A stretch of DNA of 20,882 nucleotides from an uncultured Eubacteriales bacterium (GTDB lineage: Bacteria; Bacillota; Clostridia; Christensenellales; Aristaeellaceae). A model generated the notes under the pieces. That model had not been told where the DNA came from and made no database searches. It saw only the letters and a program-made list of their open reading frames with translations. Below are positions 1-7,097 of this stretch, in pieces. Position 1 is the stretch's first letter; each line of letters begins with the position of its first letter. Location: assembly GCA_900553265.1 (NCBI GenBank), contig USDD01000048.1:1-20882 (forward strand). Reading direction: 5' to 3'. A program made the translations under genes and the position numbers.

Positions 1-172
1 GAAGAAAACTGCTCATGACTACCAGCTTTGCGACCGGGAGTTGTTTATGAATCTCGGCAAACATTTGCTTTTTATAGTCCATGCAGGCGGCGACCTTTTC
101 CGCGGCTGTTCCCTTCAGGGAGACATAGTCGTTCGACCCTGTCTGGAAGAACACAATGGCGGGATGTCTCAC
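1..172 (-). pseudogene. SGNH/GDSL-type hydrolase fragment, cut by window edge
   Basis: The minus-strand frame from a GTG at 172 reads VRHPAIVFFQTGSNDYVSL and continues open to the window edge (57 codons visible). The IVFFQTGSND stretch resembles the block around the conserved Asn of SGNH/GDSL esterases (GxND), and the later KLVVMSSFL resembles the beta strand that follows it. The N-terminal GDS block, normally some 60-90 residues before GxND, is absent because the preceding gene's stop codon lies immediately upstream (GTGA overlap). Either the gene starts here as a decayed copy, or a rearrangement removed its 5' part. GC of bases 1-240 is about 48% by hand count, below the roughly 65% of neighbouring lines. 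The family call is a pattern match by eye; the C-terminal catalytic DxxH block lies outside the window. Whether it is a fragment of a larger protein cannot be settled here. Confidence 0.5.
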
Positions 173-588
173 TTTTCCTCCCTTTCCTTGATTTCCGTCT
201 GCTTTTTCTCAATGCCATTTTCCACATTGAGGAACACCAGAAGCAACGCAAGGAGCACGCCGGTGAATACCTCCAGCCCCACAAAGCCGAAGGTGATGAC
301 GTTCTGCACGGCAGCGGACTGACTGACCGCCTGCGTCACGCCGTCCACCATCTCGGGGGCCACGTAGCCCGCCCCCGCCAGCCAGCCGTTGAACATGCCG
401 GTGCATACGCCCACCATGGCAACGGCGATGATGTTATACACGCTCATGGCAACGCCGTCCGGGCGGAAACCGGTTTTCCATTCCAGATGATCCAGCACAT
501 CGGCGAACAGCGCCATGAACGCATAGGCGCAGGGCAGTCCACCGATGTTTTTGATGAACTGACCAATCAGCATGATGGTCATATTTGT
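169..588 (-). pseudogene. C-terminal fragment of a GPH-family (MelB-like) sugar:cation symporter
   Basis: The reading frame from about 588 down to a TGA at 169 encodes about 139 residues. They include IGQFIKNIGGLPCAYAFMAL, ADVLDHLEWKTGFRPDG and two hydrophobic segments (near SVYNIIAVAMVGVCTGMF and VFTGVLLALLLVFLNV), ending in a charged tail. The F(I/A)D/LADVxDxxEW pattern followed by G.R.DG is typical of the second half of glycoside-pentoside-hexuronide symporters, which are normally about 450-500 residues with 12 membrane segments. The N-terminal two thirds are missing: upstream of about 588 the same frame is out-of-phase ddl sequence with no homology. There is no start codon or ribosome binding site for this piece. 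It is a truncated remnant or an assembly joint; no transport function is expected. Confidence 0.72.
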
Positions 589-967
589 AGGGAACGCCCA
601 GCAGATCCAGCGCGGCCTGAATGCGGCCGTCCTCGCCGCACGCGCCGTGCAGGCCGAGGAATACCACGTCCGCCAGCATGCACAGCTCCAGCACGTTCCG
701 GCCCACGGCGCTGGGATTCTTCCACTTGCGCGACGCGCGCACCGCATCCAGATCCGGCGCGTTCTGATCGACCCTGACCTCGCGCAGGGGCGGAAGGGCT
801 TCGAACAGCGCCTCCAGCGCACCGTCGTAATCCTCCAGACCGTAGAACATATCCACCAGCACCGCCTGATGGCCCATGGATCTGAGCGCCTTACAGATGA
901 GCGTGCCGCTGGACAGGGAGACGTTTCGCTCCATGCTCAGTCCGCCGCACAGAACAACAATTTTCAT
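587..967 (-). pseudogene. ddl: N-terminal fragment of D-alanine--D-alanine ligase
   Basis: Starting at an ATG at 967 with an upstream AAGGCGG about 8 bases away, the frame reads MKIVVLCGGLSMERNVSLSS, the hallmark N-terminus of D-Ala-D-Ala ligases (GGxSxERxVSLxSG). It continues to VVFLGLHGACGEDGRIQ and LLGVPY at about residue 127. These match the N-terminal domain, including the LHGxxGEDGxxQ motif and the GxPY that normally leads into the ATP-grasp domain. At that point similarity stops and the DNA continues, in another frame, into the symporter remnant. The original frame runs about 50 nonsense residues further to a stop at 434. The ATP-grasp and C-terminal domains, about 180-220 residues carrying the ATP and Mg2+ ligands, are absent, so this copy cannot make D-Ala-D-Ala for peptidoglycan. 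A complete ligase presumably exists elsewhere. Confidence 0.85.
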
Positions 968-1010
968 CGGCTGACCGCCTTTCTGATTCTTCTTTGGAAT
1001 TTGGAAAATG

Positions 1011-1042
1011 CCCGCCGCTTTCAGCTTATGCTTCGGCGCGGG
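1011..1042 (-). terminator. possible terminator after the TPR gene
   Basis: Immediately after the TPR stop codon the minus strand can fold with arms CCCGCGCCG (1042-1034) and CGGCGGG (1017-1011), with a 2-base bulge and a 16-base loop, followed by a short TTTT run. The bulge, the long loop and the weak T-tract make this tentative. Confidence 0.35.
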
Positions 1043-1043
1043 A

Positions 1044-1832
1044 TTACAATTCGCGCCGGAGCGCGTCCAGCTGCGCCCGGGAGACGGGGCAAAGCGCCGT
1101 GACGGTCACGTCCTTCGTGTCGTCGAGAATTTTGCGCGCCGCCGCGTCGTCGCCGTCCTCGTGCAGGAGCCTGGCGCGATAGTAGGCGCTGGTCATCTGG
1201 TCGGGCTTCGCCTCGTAAGCTCTGCGGATGTAATCCGCGCCGGCGGCGCGATATTCCGCGGCCTTTTCGCCGCCGGTCTTGCGCTCGTGCTCGGCCATGA
1301 GCAGATAGAGCTGACCCATGTTGTCCAGCGTGGACGCGTCCTCGTCATCGTATTCCATGGCCTTCCGGTTGAATTCCAGCGCCTCGTCGAATTCGCCGGT
1401 CTCTTTGGCCTTTTCGATCAGGAACATGCCCAGCGTGGTGTAGATCAGGCTGTTCATCTTCTCCTGTCCCGCCATGCGGATGGTCTCGATGGCCTTGTCC
1501 AGCTGGCCCAGCTTCCACTGGCAGATGGAGAAGTTCACGCGCAGCGTGAAGCGATCCTCCTTCGAGGTCTCCGGGTTGTGGCTGACCTCCAGCATCAGCT
1601 CCCGCGCGCGCTCAAATTCGCCCATCTGCATGGTCAGAATGGCGTAGGCCAGCTCGGCGCTGGGCTTGCGGAAGCCCTCTTTGTAGGCCTGCTGATAGAG
1701 CTGATAGGCCTCGTTCAGCTTCGCGGTGGCCTCGGCATGCTTGCCGTTTTGTCTCAGTTGCAGCGCGGACACATGCATGCGATACGCCTTCATGCCCTCG
1801 CGATTGGCCTTCATCGAATCCAGAAATCCCAC
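1044..1832 (-). CDS. tetratricopeptide-repeat protein
   Basis: This 262-residue protein is almost entirely helical TPR-like sequence. Visible repeats include AYQLYQQAYKEGF, AYAILTMQMGEFERARELML, FSICQWKLGQLDKAIETI, EALEFNRKAMEY and YLLMAEHERKTG. It has no signal peptide or membrane segment, so a cytoplasmic protein-interaction scaffold is likely; its partner is unknown. The upstream exonuclease-like gene also ends in TPR-like helices, which suggests related roles. I chose the GTG at 1832 (product starting (M)GFLDSMKANREG). The ATG at 1838 overlaps the upstream TGA and sits only one base from GGAGG, whereas the GTG lies 7 bases downstream of that same site. If the ATG is used, the protein gains two residues. 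It is translationally coupled to the gene at 1835-2986. Confidence 0.85.
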   Translation of the reverse strand: MGFLDSMKANREGMKAYRMHVSALQLRQNGKHAEATAKLNEAYQLYQQAYKEGFRKPSAELAYAILTMQMGEFERARELMLEVSHNPETSKEDRFTLRVNFSICQWKLGQLDKAIETIRMAGQEKMNSLIYTTLGMFLIEKAKETGEFDEALEFNRKAMEYDDEDASTLDNMGQLYLLMAEHERKTGGEKAAEYRAAGADYIRRAYEAKPDQMTSAYYRARLLHEDGDDAAARKILDDTKDVTVTALCPVSRAQLDALRREL

Positions 1833-1834
1833 GT

Positions 1835-2986
1835 TCATTCCTCCAAATTGCTCGTTTCTGTTTTTCGCAGCAGCCGGTCGACGCGCCTTTCGACGGCCTC
1901 GGCCTGCTCCGGCGGGCAATGCTTCTGCGCGGCTCGGGCGTATTCCAGCGCCCGGGCGCAGTCGCCCGCGTGATGCTCATACCATTTGGACAGCTCGATA
2001 TTCGCCTCGAAGGGCATCTGCCGGCGCGAGAGCATCTGCTCCAGCACGGCGCGCATCTCCTCGTAATTGCGATTCTTCCGCGAGAGGAGGTACAGCTGCC
2101 AGTTGGCCATGCCGGCGACGCGCTCGCCGGACAGCGCCGCGAGGGTTCCCGCCGAGGACGGAATGGCCGACACGCGATACAGCTCCCGAGCCGGGCCCAG
2201 CTCGCCCTGCTTTTCCAGCGCCTTGCCGATGCTGAACAGATCCCGGCGCTCGGTGAGCGTCTTGGGCCGGTCGTAGATTCGGCACAGACGCACCAGCAGC
2301 GTGCTCAGCGTGGCGACGTCCTGCCGGTTGTGGCGCACGATGTCGTCCAGCAGCGCCATGTCGCCGGTCTTGAGAAATTCAAAATAGCGCTTCGGCACCT
2401 CGCTGCCCGGCAGATCGTCCGTGCGCGGACAGCCGAGAATCAGCTCCTCCAGCCGCGACAGCCGGCAGCTTCCCAGGCGCAGCTTCCACGCGCGCCGCGC
2501 CGGATGCAGAAGATCCAGGTTTTCCATTTCGCGCCAGCGATGGCGCATGCGCGTCATGGTGAAGCGCGCCTCCAGCAGCGGCATGTCGAAGGTGCGGCCG
2601 TTGAAGGTGCACACATAGTCGAAGCCGTCCATGCGGTTGGCCAGACGGTCGATCAGCTCCGGCTCGTCGCCGTAATCGCGCATCAGATATTGCTCGATGG
2701 TGAAGTGATCGCCCTCGACAAAGCCCACGCCCACCAGAAACGCCACCGTTCCCGCGCCGCCGGACAGCCCCGTGGTCTCCGTGTCCAGAAACAGGCATCT
2801 GCGCGCGTCGAAGGCGCGTCCGCTCCAGCCGATGCGCCTCAGCCCCGCCGCGGGCAGCTCCATGAGATCTTCGGCCAGATCCTGCCGCTCGGCATAGCAA
2901 AGCAGGCCGCCGCGCGGCTTTGCTTTGGGCGCGTCGCTTGCGGCGGCGGAAAGACCCCTCAGTTTTGCGCGCAGACCCGACGGCAA
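1835..2986 (-). CDS. yprB: YprB-like RNase H-fold (DEDD) exonuclease with C-terminal TPR helices
   Basis: This 383-residue protein carries a ribonuclease H-like exonuclease domain of the YprB family. Acidic motifs are visible at FLDTETTGLSGG (Asp68, Glu70), FNGRTFDMPLL (Asp134) and RHNRQDVATLSTL (His219, Asp223), together forming a DEDD 3'-5' exonuclease site with two-metal chemistry. The nucleic-acid substrate of this family is not well defined. The last 120 or so residues (ELGPARELYRVS, NYEEMRAVLEQML, CARALEYARAAQKH) look like TPR helices. The start is placed at a TTG (2986) that lies 6 bases after GGAGGAGG. Longer versions starting with the ATG at 3022 or 3127 are excluded because those codons lie between the promoter -35 and -10 or upstream of them. 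It is the first gene of an operon with the TPR protein. Confidence 0.88.
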   Translation of the reverse strand: MPSGLRAKLRGLSAAASDAPKAKPRGGLLCYAERQDLAEDLMELPAAGLRRIGWSGRAFDARRCLFLDTETTGLSGGAGTVAFLVGVGFVEGDHFTIEQYLMRDYGDEPELIDRLANRMDGFDYVCTFNGRTFDMPLLEARFTMTRMRHRWREMENLDLLHPARRAWKLRLGSCRLSRLEELILGCPRTDDLPGSEVPKRYFEFLKTGDMALLDDIVRHNRQDVATLSTLLVRLCRIYDRPKTLTERRDLFSIGKALEKQGELGPARELYRVSAIPSSAGTLAALSGERVAGMANWQLYLLSRKNRNYEEMRAVLEQMLSRRQMPFEANIELSKWYEHHAGDCARALEYARAAQKHCPPEQAEAVERRVDRLLRKTETSNLEE

Positions 2987-3011
2987 GGCGATCCTCCTCC
3001 AGTCTCTTCTT

Positions 3012-3040
3012 ATTGTAGACATTTCTGCGCCGCTTGTCAA
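3012..3040 (-). promoter_or_regulatory. sigma-A promoter of the yprB-TPR operon
   Basis: On the minus strand, TTGACA (3040-3035) and TACAAT (3017-3012) are separated by exactly 17 bases, a near-consensus housekeeping promoter. Transcription would start near 3005, just before the GGAGGAGG site and the TTG start at 2986. It is divergent from the promoter at 3087-3115. Confidence 0.85.
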
Positions 3041-3086
3041 GATTGACCGCGAAAAGCCTTGGCGCGCGGATTTTACCCAGCAGGGG

Positions 3087-3115
3087 TAGACAAAGCGCGA
3101 GCACCCGTCTATGAT
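3087..3115 (+). promoter_or_regulatory. sigma-A promoter of the ABC exporter gene
   Basis: TAGACA (3087-3092) and TATGAT (3110-3115) are separated by 17 bases; each hexamer is 5/6 consensus. The predicted start near 3122 leaves a short leader with AGGAGG at about 3139-3144 ahead of the ATG at 3151. The two divergent -35 boxes are about 47 bases apart, so a shared regulator could act on both. Confidence 0.75.
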
Positions 3116-3150
3116 GAAATTAATCATGCATTTTTTACAGGAGGCGCCCC

Positions 3151-4923
3151 ATGCAATCGGCGAAAAAGAAGCATTCCCTCAAACAGACTGCGTCGCTGTT
3201 CCAGTCCTTTCTGCCCTATTTCCGGCCCCATCGCGGGACGATGGCGCTGGATCTCTTCTGCGCCGCGCTGACCACCATCTGCGACATCGTGCTGCCGCTG
3301 ATCGTGCGGTTCATCACCGGCTCGGCGCAGAGCGGCACGCCGCTGCTGGTATCGGCGGTGATGAAGGTGGGCGCGCTGTATCTGGTGCTGCGCGTCATCG
3401 ACACGGCGGCCAACTACTACATGCAGTCCATCGGCCACATCATGGGCGCGCATATCGAGACCGACATGCGCCGGGATCTGTTCGCCCATCTGCAGGAGCT
3501 GTCCCATTCGTTCTATGACACGGCGAAGATCGGCCAGCTCATGTCCCGCATCACCACCGACCTGAACGACATCACCGAGTTTGCCCACCATTTCCCCGAG
3601 GAGCTGTTCATCGCGATCATCAAGATCGTCGCGTCCTTCTGTATCCTCTGCCAGACCAACGTGCCGCTGACGCTGCTCATCTTCGCCATGGTGCCGCTGA
3701 TGGTGGCCTGCTCCAACGTGTTTTCCAAGCGCATGCGCGCGGACTTCAAGAATTCCCGCCATCAGCTGGGCGAGCTGAACGCCCGGGTGGAGGACAGCCT
3801 TTCGGGCATCCGCGTGGTCAAGTCCTTCGCCAACGAGGAGCTGGAGAAGGCGAAGTTTGCCGAGGGCAACGCCTGCTTTCTGAGAATCAAGCGCGGCATG
3901 TACCACAGCATGGCCGGCTTCCATTCGGTCACGCGGCTGTTTGACGGCGTGATGTACATCATCGTCGTGGTGCTGGGCGCGATCTACATGATTCACGGAC
4001 AGATTACCGCCGCCGACCTGATCGCCTATCTGCTCTACGTCACCACGCTGCTGGCCTCCATCCGCCGCATCGTGGAGTTCATGGAGCAGTTCCAGCGCGG
4101 CATCACCGGCATCGAGCGCTTTTCCGAGGTCATGGCCGAGCCCGTGACCATCACCGACCGCCCCGGCGCGGCGGAGCTGACCGACGTGCGCGGCGACGTG
4201 GACTTCGACCACGTGAGCTTCGCCTACGAGCACGGCAGCGGCGAGGTGCTCAACGACATCAATCTGCATGTCCGGGCGGGGGAGAGCGTCGCCCTCGTCG
4301 GCCCGTCCGGCGGCGGCAAGACCACCATGTGCAGCCTGATTCCCCGGTTCTACGACGTGTGCGGCGGCGCGATCCGCATCGATGGCCGGGATGTGCGGGA
4401 CTTCACGCTCCATTCCCTGCGCAGCCACGTCGGCGTGGTGCAGCAGGACGTGTACATGTTCTCCGGCACCATCGCCGAGAACATTGAGTACGGCAGACCC
4501 GGCGCGAGCCGCGAGGACGTGATCGAGGCCGCGAAGCTGGCCGGTGCGCACGAGTTCATCCTCGGGCTGGAAAACGGCTACGACACCTACGTGGGCGAGC
4601 GCGGCGTGCGCCTGTCCGGCGGACAGAAGCAGCGCATCTCCATTGCCCGCGTGTTCCTGAAGAACCCGCCCATCCTGATCCTCGACGAGGCCACCAGCGC
4701 GCTGGACAACGAGTCCGAGCATCTGGTGCAGCAGTCGCTGGAGAAGCTGATGAAGGGCCGCACCACCTTCACCATCGCCCATCGCCTGACGACCATCCGC
4801 AATGCCGACACCATTCTGGTGCTCACCGACGAGGGCATCGTGGAGCGCGGCTCCCATCGCGAGCTGCTGGAAAAGCACGGCGTGTACGCCGGACTGTACG
4901 AGATGTACACGCGGGAGGCGTGA
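3151..4923 (+). CDS. ABC exporter, fused permease and ATPase (MsbA/LmrA/BmrA type)
   Basis: This 590-residue half-transporter has an N-terminal membrane domain (about residues 20-320, six hydrophobic segments) and a C-terminal nucleotide-binding domain. ATPase motifs are complete: Walker A GPSGGGKTT near residue 384, Q-loop region VVQQDVYMFSGTIAENI, signature LSGGQKQR near 488, Walker B ILILDEATSALD near 508, and switch His in IAHRLTT near 543. Such proteins work as homodimers or as heterodimers with a second half-transporter. No partner gene is adjacent and the ATPase motifs are canonical, so a homodimer in the cytoplasmic membrane is most likely. The substrate (lipid, drug or peptide) cannot be read from sequence; there is no C39 peptidase domain. 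It is transcribed alone from its own promoter, with a well-spaced AGGAGG, and ends at a hairpin. Confidence 0.93.
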   Translation: MQSAKKKHSLKQTASLFQSFLPYFRPHRGTMALDLFCAALTTICDIVLPLIVRFITGSAQSGTPLLVSAVMKVGALYLVLRVIDTAANYYMQSIGHIMGAHIETDMRRDLFAHLQELSHSFYDTAKIGQLMSRITTDLNDITEFAHHFPEELFIAIIKIVASFCILCQTNVPLTLLIFAMVPLMVACSNVFSKRMRADFKNSRHQLGELNARVEDSLSGIRVVKSFANEELEKAKFAEGNACFLRIKRGMYHSMAGFHSVTRLFDGVMYIIVVVLGAIYMIHGQITAADLIAYLLYVTTLLASIRRIVEFMEQFQRGITGIERFSEVMAEPVTITDRPGAAELTDVRGDVDFDHVSFAYEHGSGEVLNDINLHVRAGESVALVGPSGGGKTTMCSLIPRFYDVCGGAIRIDGRDVRDFTLHSLRSHVGVVQQDVYMFSGTIAENIEYGRPGASREDVIEAAKLAGAHEFILGLENGYDTYVGERGVRLSGGQKQRISIARVFLKNPPILILDEATSALDNESEHLVQQSLEKLMKGRTTFTIAHRLTTIRNADTILVLTDEGIVERGSHRELLEKHGVYAGLYEMYTREA

Positions 4924-4969
4924 AAGTGGACAAGCCTGAAGCTGTAATTGCCAGCGAATGATTCCATGC

Positions 4970-5003
4970 GAAAGCTCCTCTGCATTTTTGCAGAGGAGCT
5001 TTC
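4970..5003. terminator. strong hairpin terminator between convergent genes
   Basis: GAAAGCTCCTCTGC (4970-4983) pairs perfectly with GCAGAGGAGCTTTC (4990-5003) around the loop ATTTTT. It lies 46 bases after the ABC exporter stop and 3 bases past the stop of the oppositely oriented methyltransferase gene, so it can serve both. The T-tract on either side is weak. Confidence 0.8.
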
Positions 5004-5006
5004 CTG

Positions 5007-5600
5007 TCATTTTCCCTCGCCCTTCCGGCGGGTTTTCTTTTTCTTCACCGCGATCAGCAGCGGCGGATCGTTGGTCTGGTTCAGATAGGTTTTGAGCATC
5101 GCGTCGAAGCGCTTTTCGTCGAGGCTCTTCGCCCAGTCGATCAGCGCCTCCCGTTCGCGCGCGCCCTCGGCGTGGCCGGGATAGACACAGATGGTCAGCA
5201 GGCCGTCCTCCTTCAGCAGCTCCAGCGCCGCGTTCACGGCGGCCAGCGTGGTTTCGACCCGTGTGGTCACGCCATGCTCCGCGCCGGGCAGCCAGCCGAG
5301 ATTGAACACAATCGCATCCACCTCGCCGTCCACAGCCTCGGCTATGCGTTCGTGGCCCATGCAGAACAGCTCCGCGCGGCTCATCAGTCCCGCGTCCGTC
5401 AGGCGCTGCCGCGTCCGCGCCACCGCCTCGGGCTGCACGTCGAAGGCGAACACCCGGCCGCTTTCGCCCACGAGCTCGCACAGCCATTGGGCGTCATGGC
5501 CGTTGCCCATGGTCGCGTCCACGGCTCGCGCGCCGTCGAACAGCGCCTTTTCGATCAGCTCCTGCGCCCAGAAGCGCGCCGAGCGAAAGTCGTTCGCCAT
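5007..5600 (-). CDS. mnmM: class I SAM-dependent methyltransferase, YtqB/MnmM family
   Basis: This 197-residue protein has the Rossmann methyltransferase motifs of the YtqB family. AVDATMGNGHDAQWL (about residues 26-40) binds SAM, VFAFDVQPEAV is motif II, and VFNLGWLPGAEHGVTT matches the family's NLGxLPGG(D/E)xxxTT signature. B. subtilis YtqB (MnmM) methylates nm5U34 to mnm5U34 in the wobble base of certain tRNAs; older annotation calls the family a putative rRNA methylase. The assignment to tRNA modification is by family. The ATG at 5600 follows AAGGAGG by 7 bases and begins one base after the stop of the MATE gene, so the two are co-transcribed. The C-terminus is very lysine/arginine-rich (KKKKTRRKGEGK), which could help RNA binding. 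Confidence 0.85.
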   Translation of the reverse strand: MANDFRSARFWAQELIEKALFDGARAVDATMGNGHDAQWLCELVGESGRVFAFDVQPEAVARTRQRLTDAGLMSRAELFCMGHERIAEAVDGEVDAIVFNLGWLPGAEHGVTTRVETTLAAVNAALELLKEDGLLTICVYPGHAEGAREREALIDWAKSLDEKRFDAMLKTYLNQTNDPPLLIAVKKKKTRRKGEGK

Positions 5601-5601
5601 T

Positions 5602-6951
5602 TCAGGCCTCCTTCCGCGCGGGCTGTCCGTCCAGCCGCTTCATCAGAATCGAATACAGCACGATGAGGATGAGGTCGGCCATGATCCACGCCGTGGGATG
5701 GGCGAGGCACACCGCGTTAAAACCGAATTTCGGCACCACGAACAGTCCCATCACCGAGCGGGCAACCAGCTCGAACAGGCCGGAGAGCATGGCGATTTTG
5801 GAAAAGCCCACGCCCTGCAGCGTGTTGCGCAGCACGTAGATCACGCCCAGCGGAATGTAGAACAGGCCGTTCATAATCAGGAAATGCTGTGTGCAGGCGA
5901 GAATCTCTGTCTCCGACGCGTCTACGAACAGCAGCGCGATGGTCGAGCCGGAGAAGTACACGATGCCCAGCGCCAGCAGGGAATAGGCGGTCAGCATCCA
6001 AAAGACCTGCCGCACGCCGCGGCGCACGCGGTCGATCTTGCCCGCGCCGTAGTTCTGCCCGGCGAAGGTGGCCATGGACACGCCGAAGGCGTCCATGGGC
6101 GAGACCACGAGGTTCTGCACCTTGGCCGCCGCCGAGACCGACGCGATGATGGTCGTGCCCAGCGCGTTGACCGACTTTTGCAGAATGATGGAGCCGATGG
6201 CCGTGATGGAGAACTGAAGGCCCATGGGGAAGCCGATGCCCGACAGGCGGCGAATGGTCGGCAGATCGGGGCGCAGATCCTTCCGAGTCAGGCGCAGCAT
6301 GGGGAATTTGCGGATCATGAACACCAGACAGCCCAGGCCGGAGATCAGCTGAGCGATGACGGTGGCGATGGCCGCGCCCTTCACGCCCACGTTCAGCGTC
6401 CAGACCAGCAGGACGTCCAGACCGATGTTCAGCAGACTCGAGAGAATCAGGAAGATCAGCGGCGTGGTGCTGTCGCCCAGCGAGCGCAGAATGCCCGCCA
6501 GCAGGTTGTACAGCATCAGCGAGCCGATGCCGAGAAAAATCCAGAACAGGTAGTCGTAAGCGTCCTGCATCAGCTCCTCGGGCGTGTCCATCCAGACGAG
6601 AATCTGCCGGGTGAGCAGCGTGGTCGCCAGCGTCATAACCAGGCCGAAGATCACGCCGATGTGGATGATGTTGGCCACGCAGCGGCGCACGCCGGCTTCG
6701 TCGTGCGCGCCGAAGTCCTGCGCCACTGGGATGGCGAAGCCCGAGCACGCGCCGAACACCAGACCGAGCACGAAGAACGTGATGGAGCCGGTCATGCCCA
6801 CCGCCGCGAAGGGCTGCGTGCCCAGAAATTTGCCGACGATGATGCTGTCCACCATGTTGTAGAACTGCTGAAATACGGTGCCGATCAGCAGCGGCAGGCT
6901 GAACTTCAGAATCTGCTTTGCCGAATTGCCGGTGGTCATGTCTCGAACCAT
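5602..6951 (-). CDS. MATE-family efflux transporter
   Basis: This 449-residue membrane protein has the usual MATE length and twelve predicted hydrophobic segments in two pseudo-repeated halves. The N-terminus (ILKFSLPLLIGTVFQQFYNM then VDSIIVGKFLG) and the second-half counterpart (GFPMGLQFSITAIGSIILQK) are typical of the MATE/DinF-like group. FAGQNYGAGK matches the conserved loop of the second half. These proteins export cationic drugs or metabolites with Na+ or H+ antiport; the substrate here is unknown. GGAGG lies about 9 bases upstream of the ATG at 6951. It heads a two-gene unit with the methyltransferase downstream. That pairing looks like simple co-transcription, and I see no functional link. 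Confidence 0.92.
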   Translation of the reverse strand: MVRDMTTGNSAKQILKFSLPLLIGTVFQQFYNMVDSIIVGKFLGTQPFAAVGMTGSITFFVLGLVFGACSGFAIPVAQDFGAHDEAGVRRCVANIIHIGVIFGLVMTLATTLLTRQILVWMDTPEELMQDAYDYLFWIFLGIGSLMLYNLLAGILRSLGDSTTPLIFLILSSLLNIGLDVLLVWTLNVGVKGAAIATVIAQLISGLGCLVFMIRKFPMLRLTRKDLRPDLPTIRRLSGIGFPMGLQFSITAIGSIILQKSVNALGTTIIASVSAAAKVQNLVVSPMDAFGVSMATFAGQNYGAGKIDRVRRGVRQVFWMLTAYSLLALGIVYFSGSTIALLFVDASETEILACTQHFLIMNGLFYIPLGVIYVLRNTLQGVGFSKIAMLSGLFELVARSVMGLFVVPKFGFNAVCLAHPTAWIMADLILIVLYSILMKRLDGQPARKEA

Positions 6952-7010
6952 AGCGGTTTACCTCCGTAGTGGGATGCGCTCGCAGAGATCTCCCTCGCCA
7001 GCCTTGCTCT

Positions 7011-7038
7011 ATTGTAGCGATGGCGCGGAAAGAAACAA
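7011..7038 (-). promoter_or_regulatory. probable promoter of the MATE-mnmM unit
   Basis: On the minus strand TTGTTT (7038-7033) and TACAAT (7016-7011) are 16 bases apart, giving a start near 7004 and a leader of about 50 bases before the MATE gene. The 146-base gap between MATE and the acetyltransferase gene otherwise holds only a weak GC-rich dyad near 7078-7092 with no T-run. Confidence 0.6.
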
Positions 7039-7097
7039 CGCATTCGGCGTGATATTTGTATGAATTCCCGATGAACGCGCGCCGCCCGGGCGCATGC

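Noticed and set aside
3124..5487. A 787-codon open frame on the minus strand opposite the ABC exporter
   Set aside because: It is an antisense shadow caused by GC-rich codon use. The plus-strand frame has every ABC transporter motif, and the antisense product is low-complexity His/Arg/Ala-rich with no family resemblance.
5191..6969. A 592-codon plus-strand open frame across the methyltransferase and MATE genes
   Set aside because: It is antisense to two clearly recognised genes, and its His/Gln/Arg-rich product matches nothing and has no ribosome binding site.
7078..7092. Terminator after the Eis-like acetyltransferase gene
   Set aside because: The GCGCC/GGCGC dyad is only 5 bp and is not followed by a T-run, so it is not convincing.
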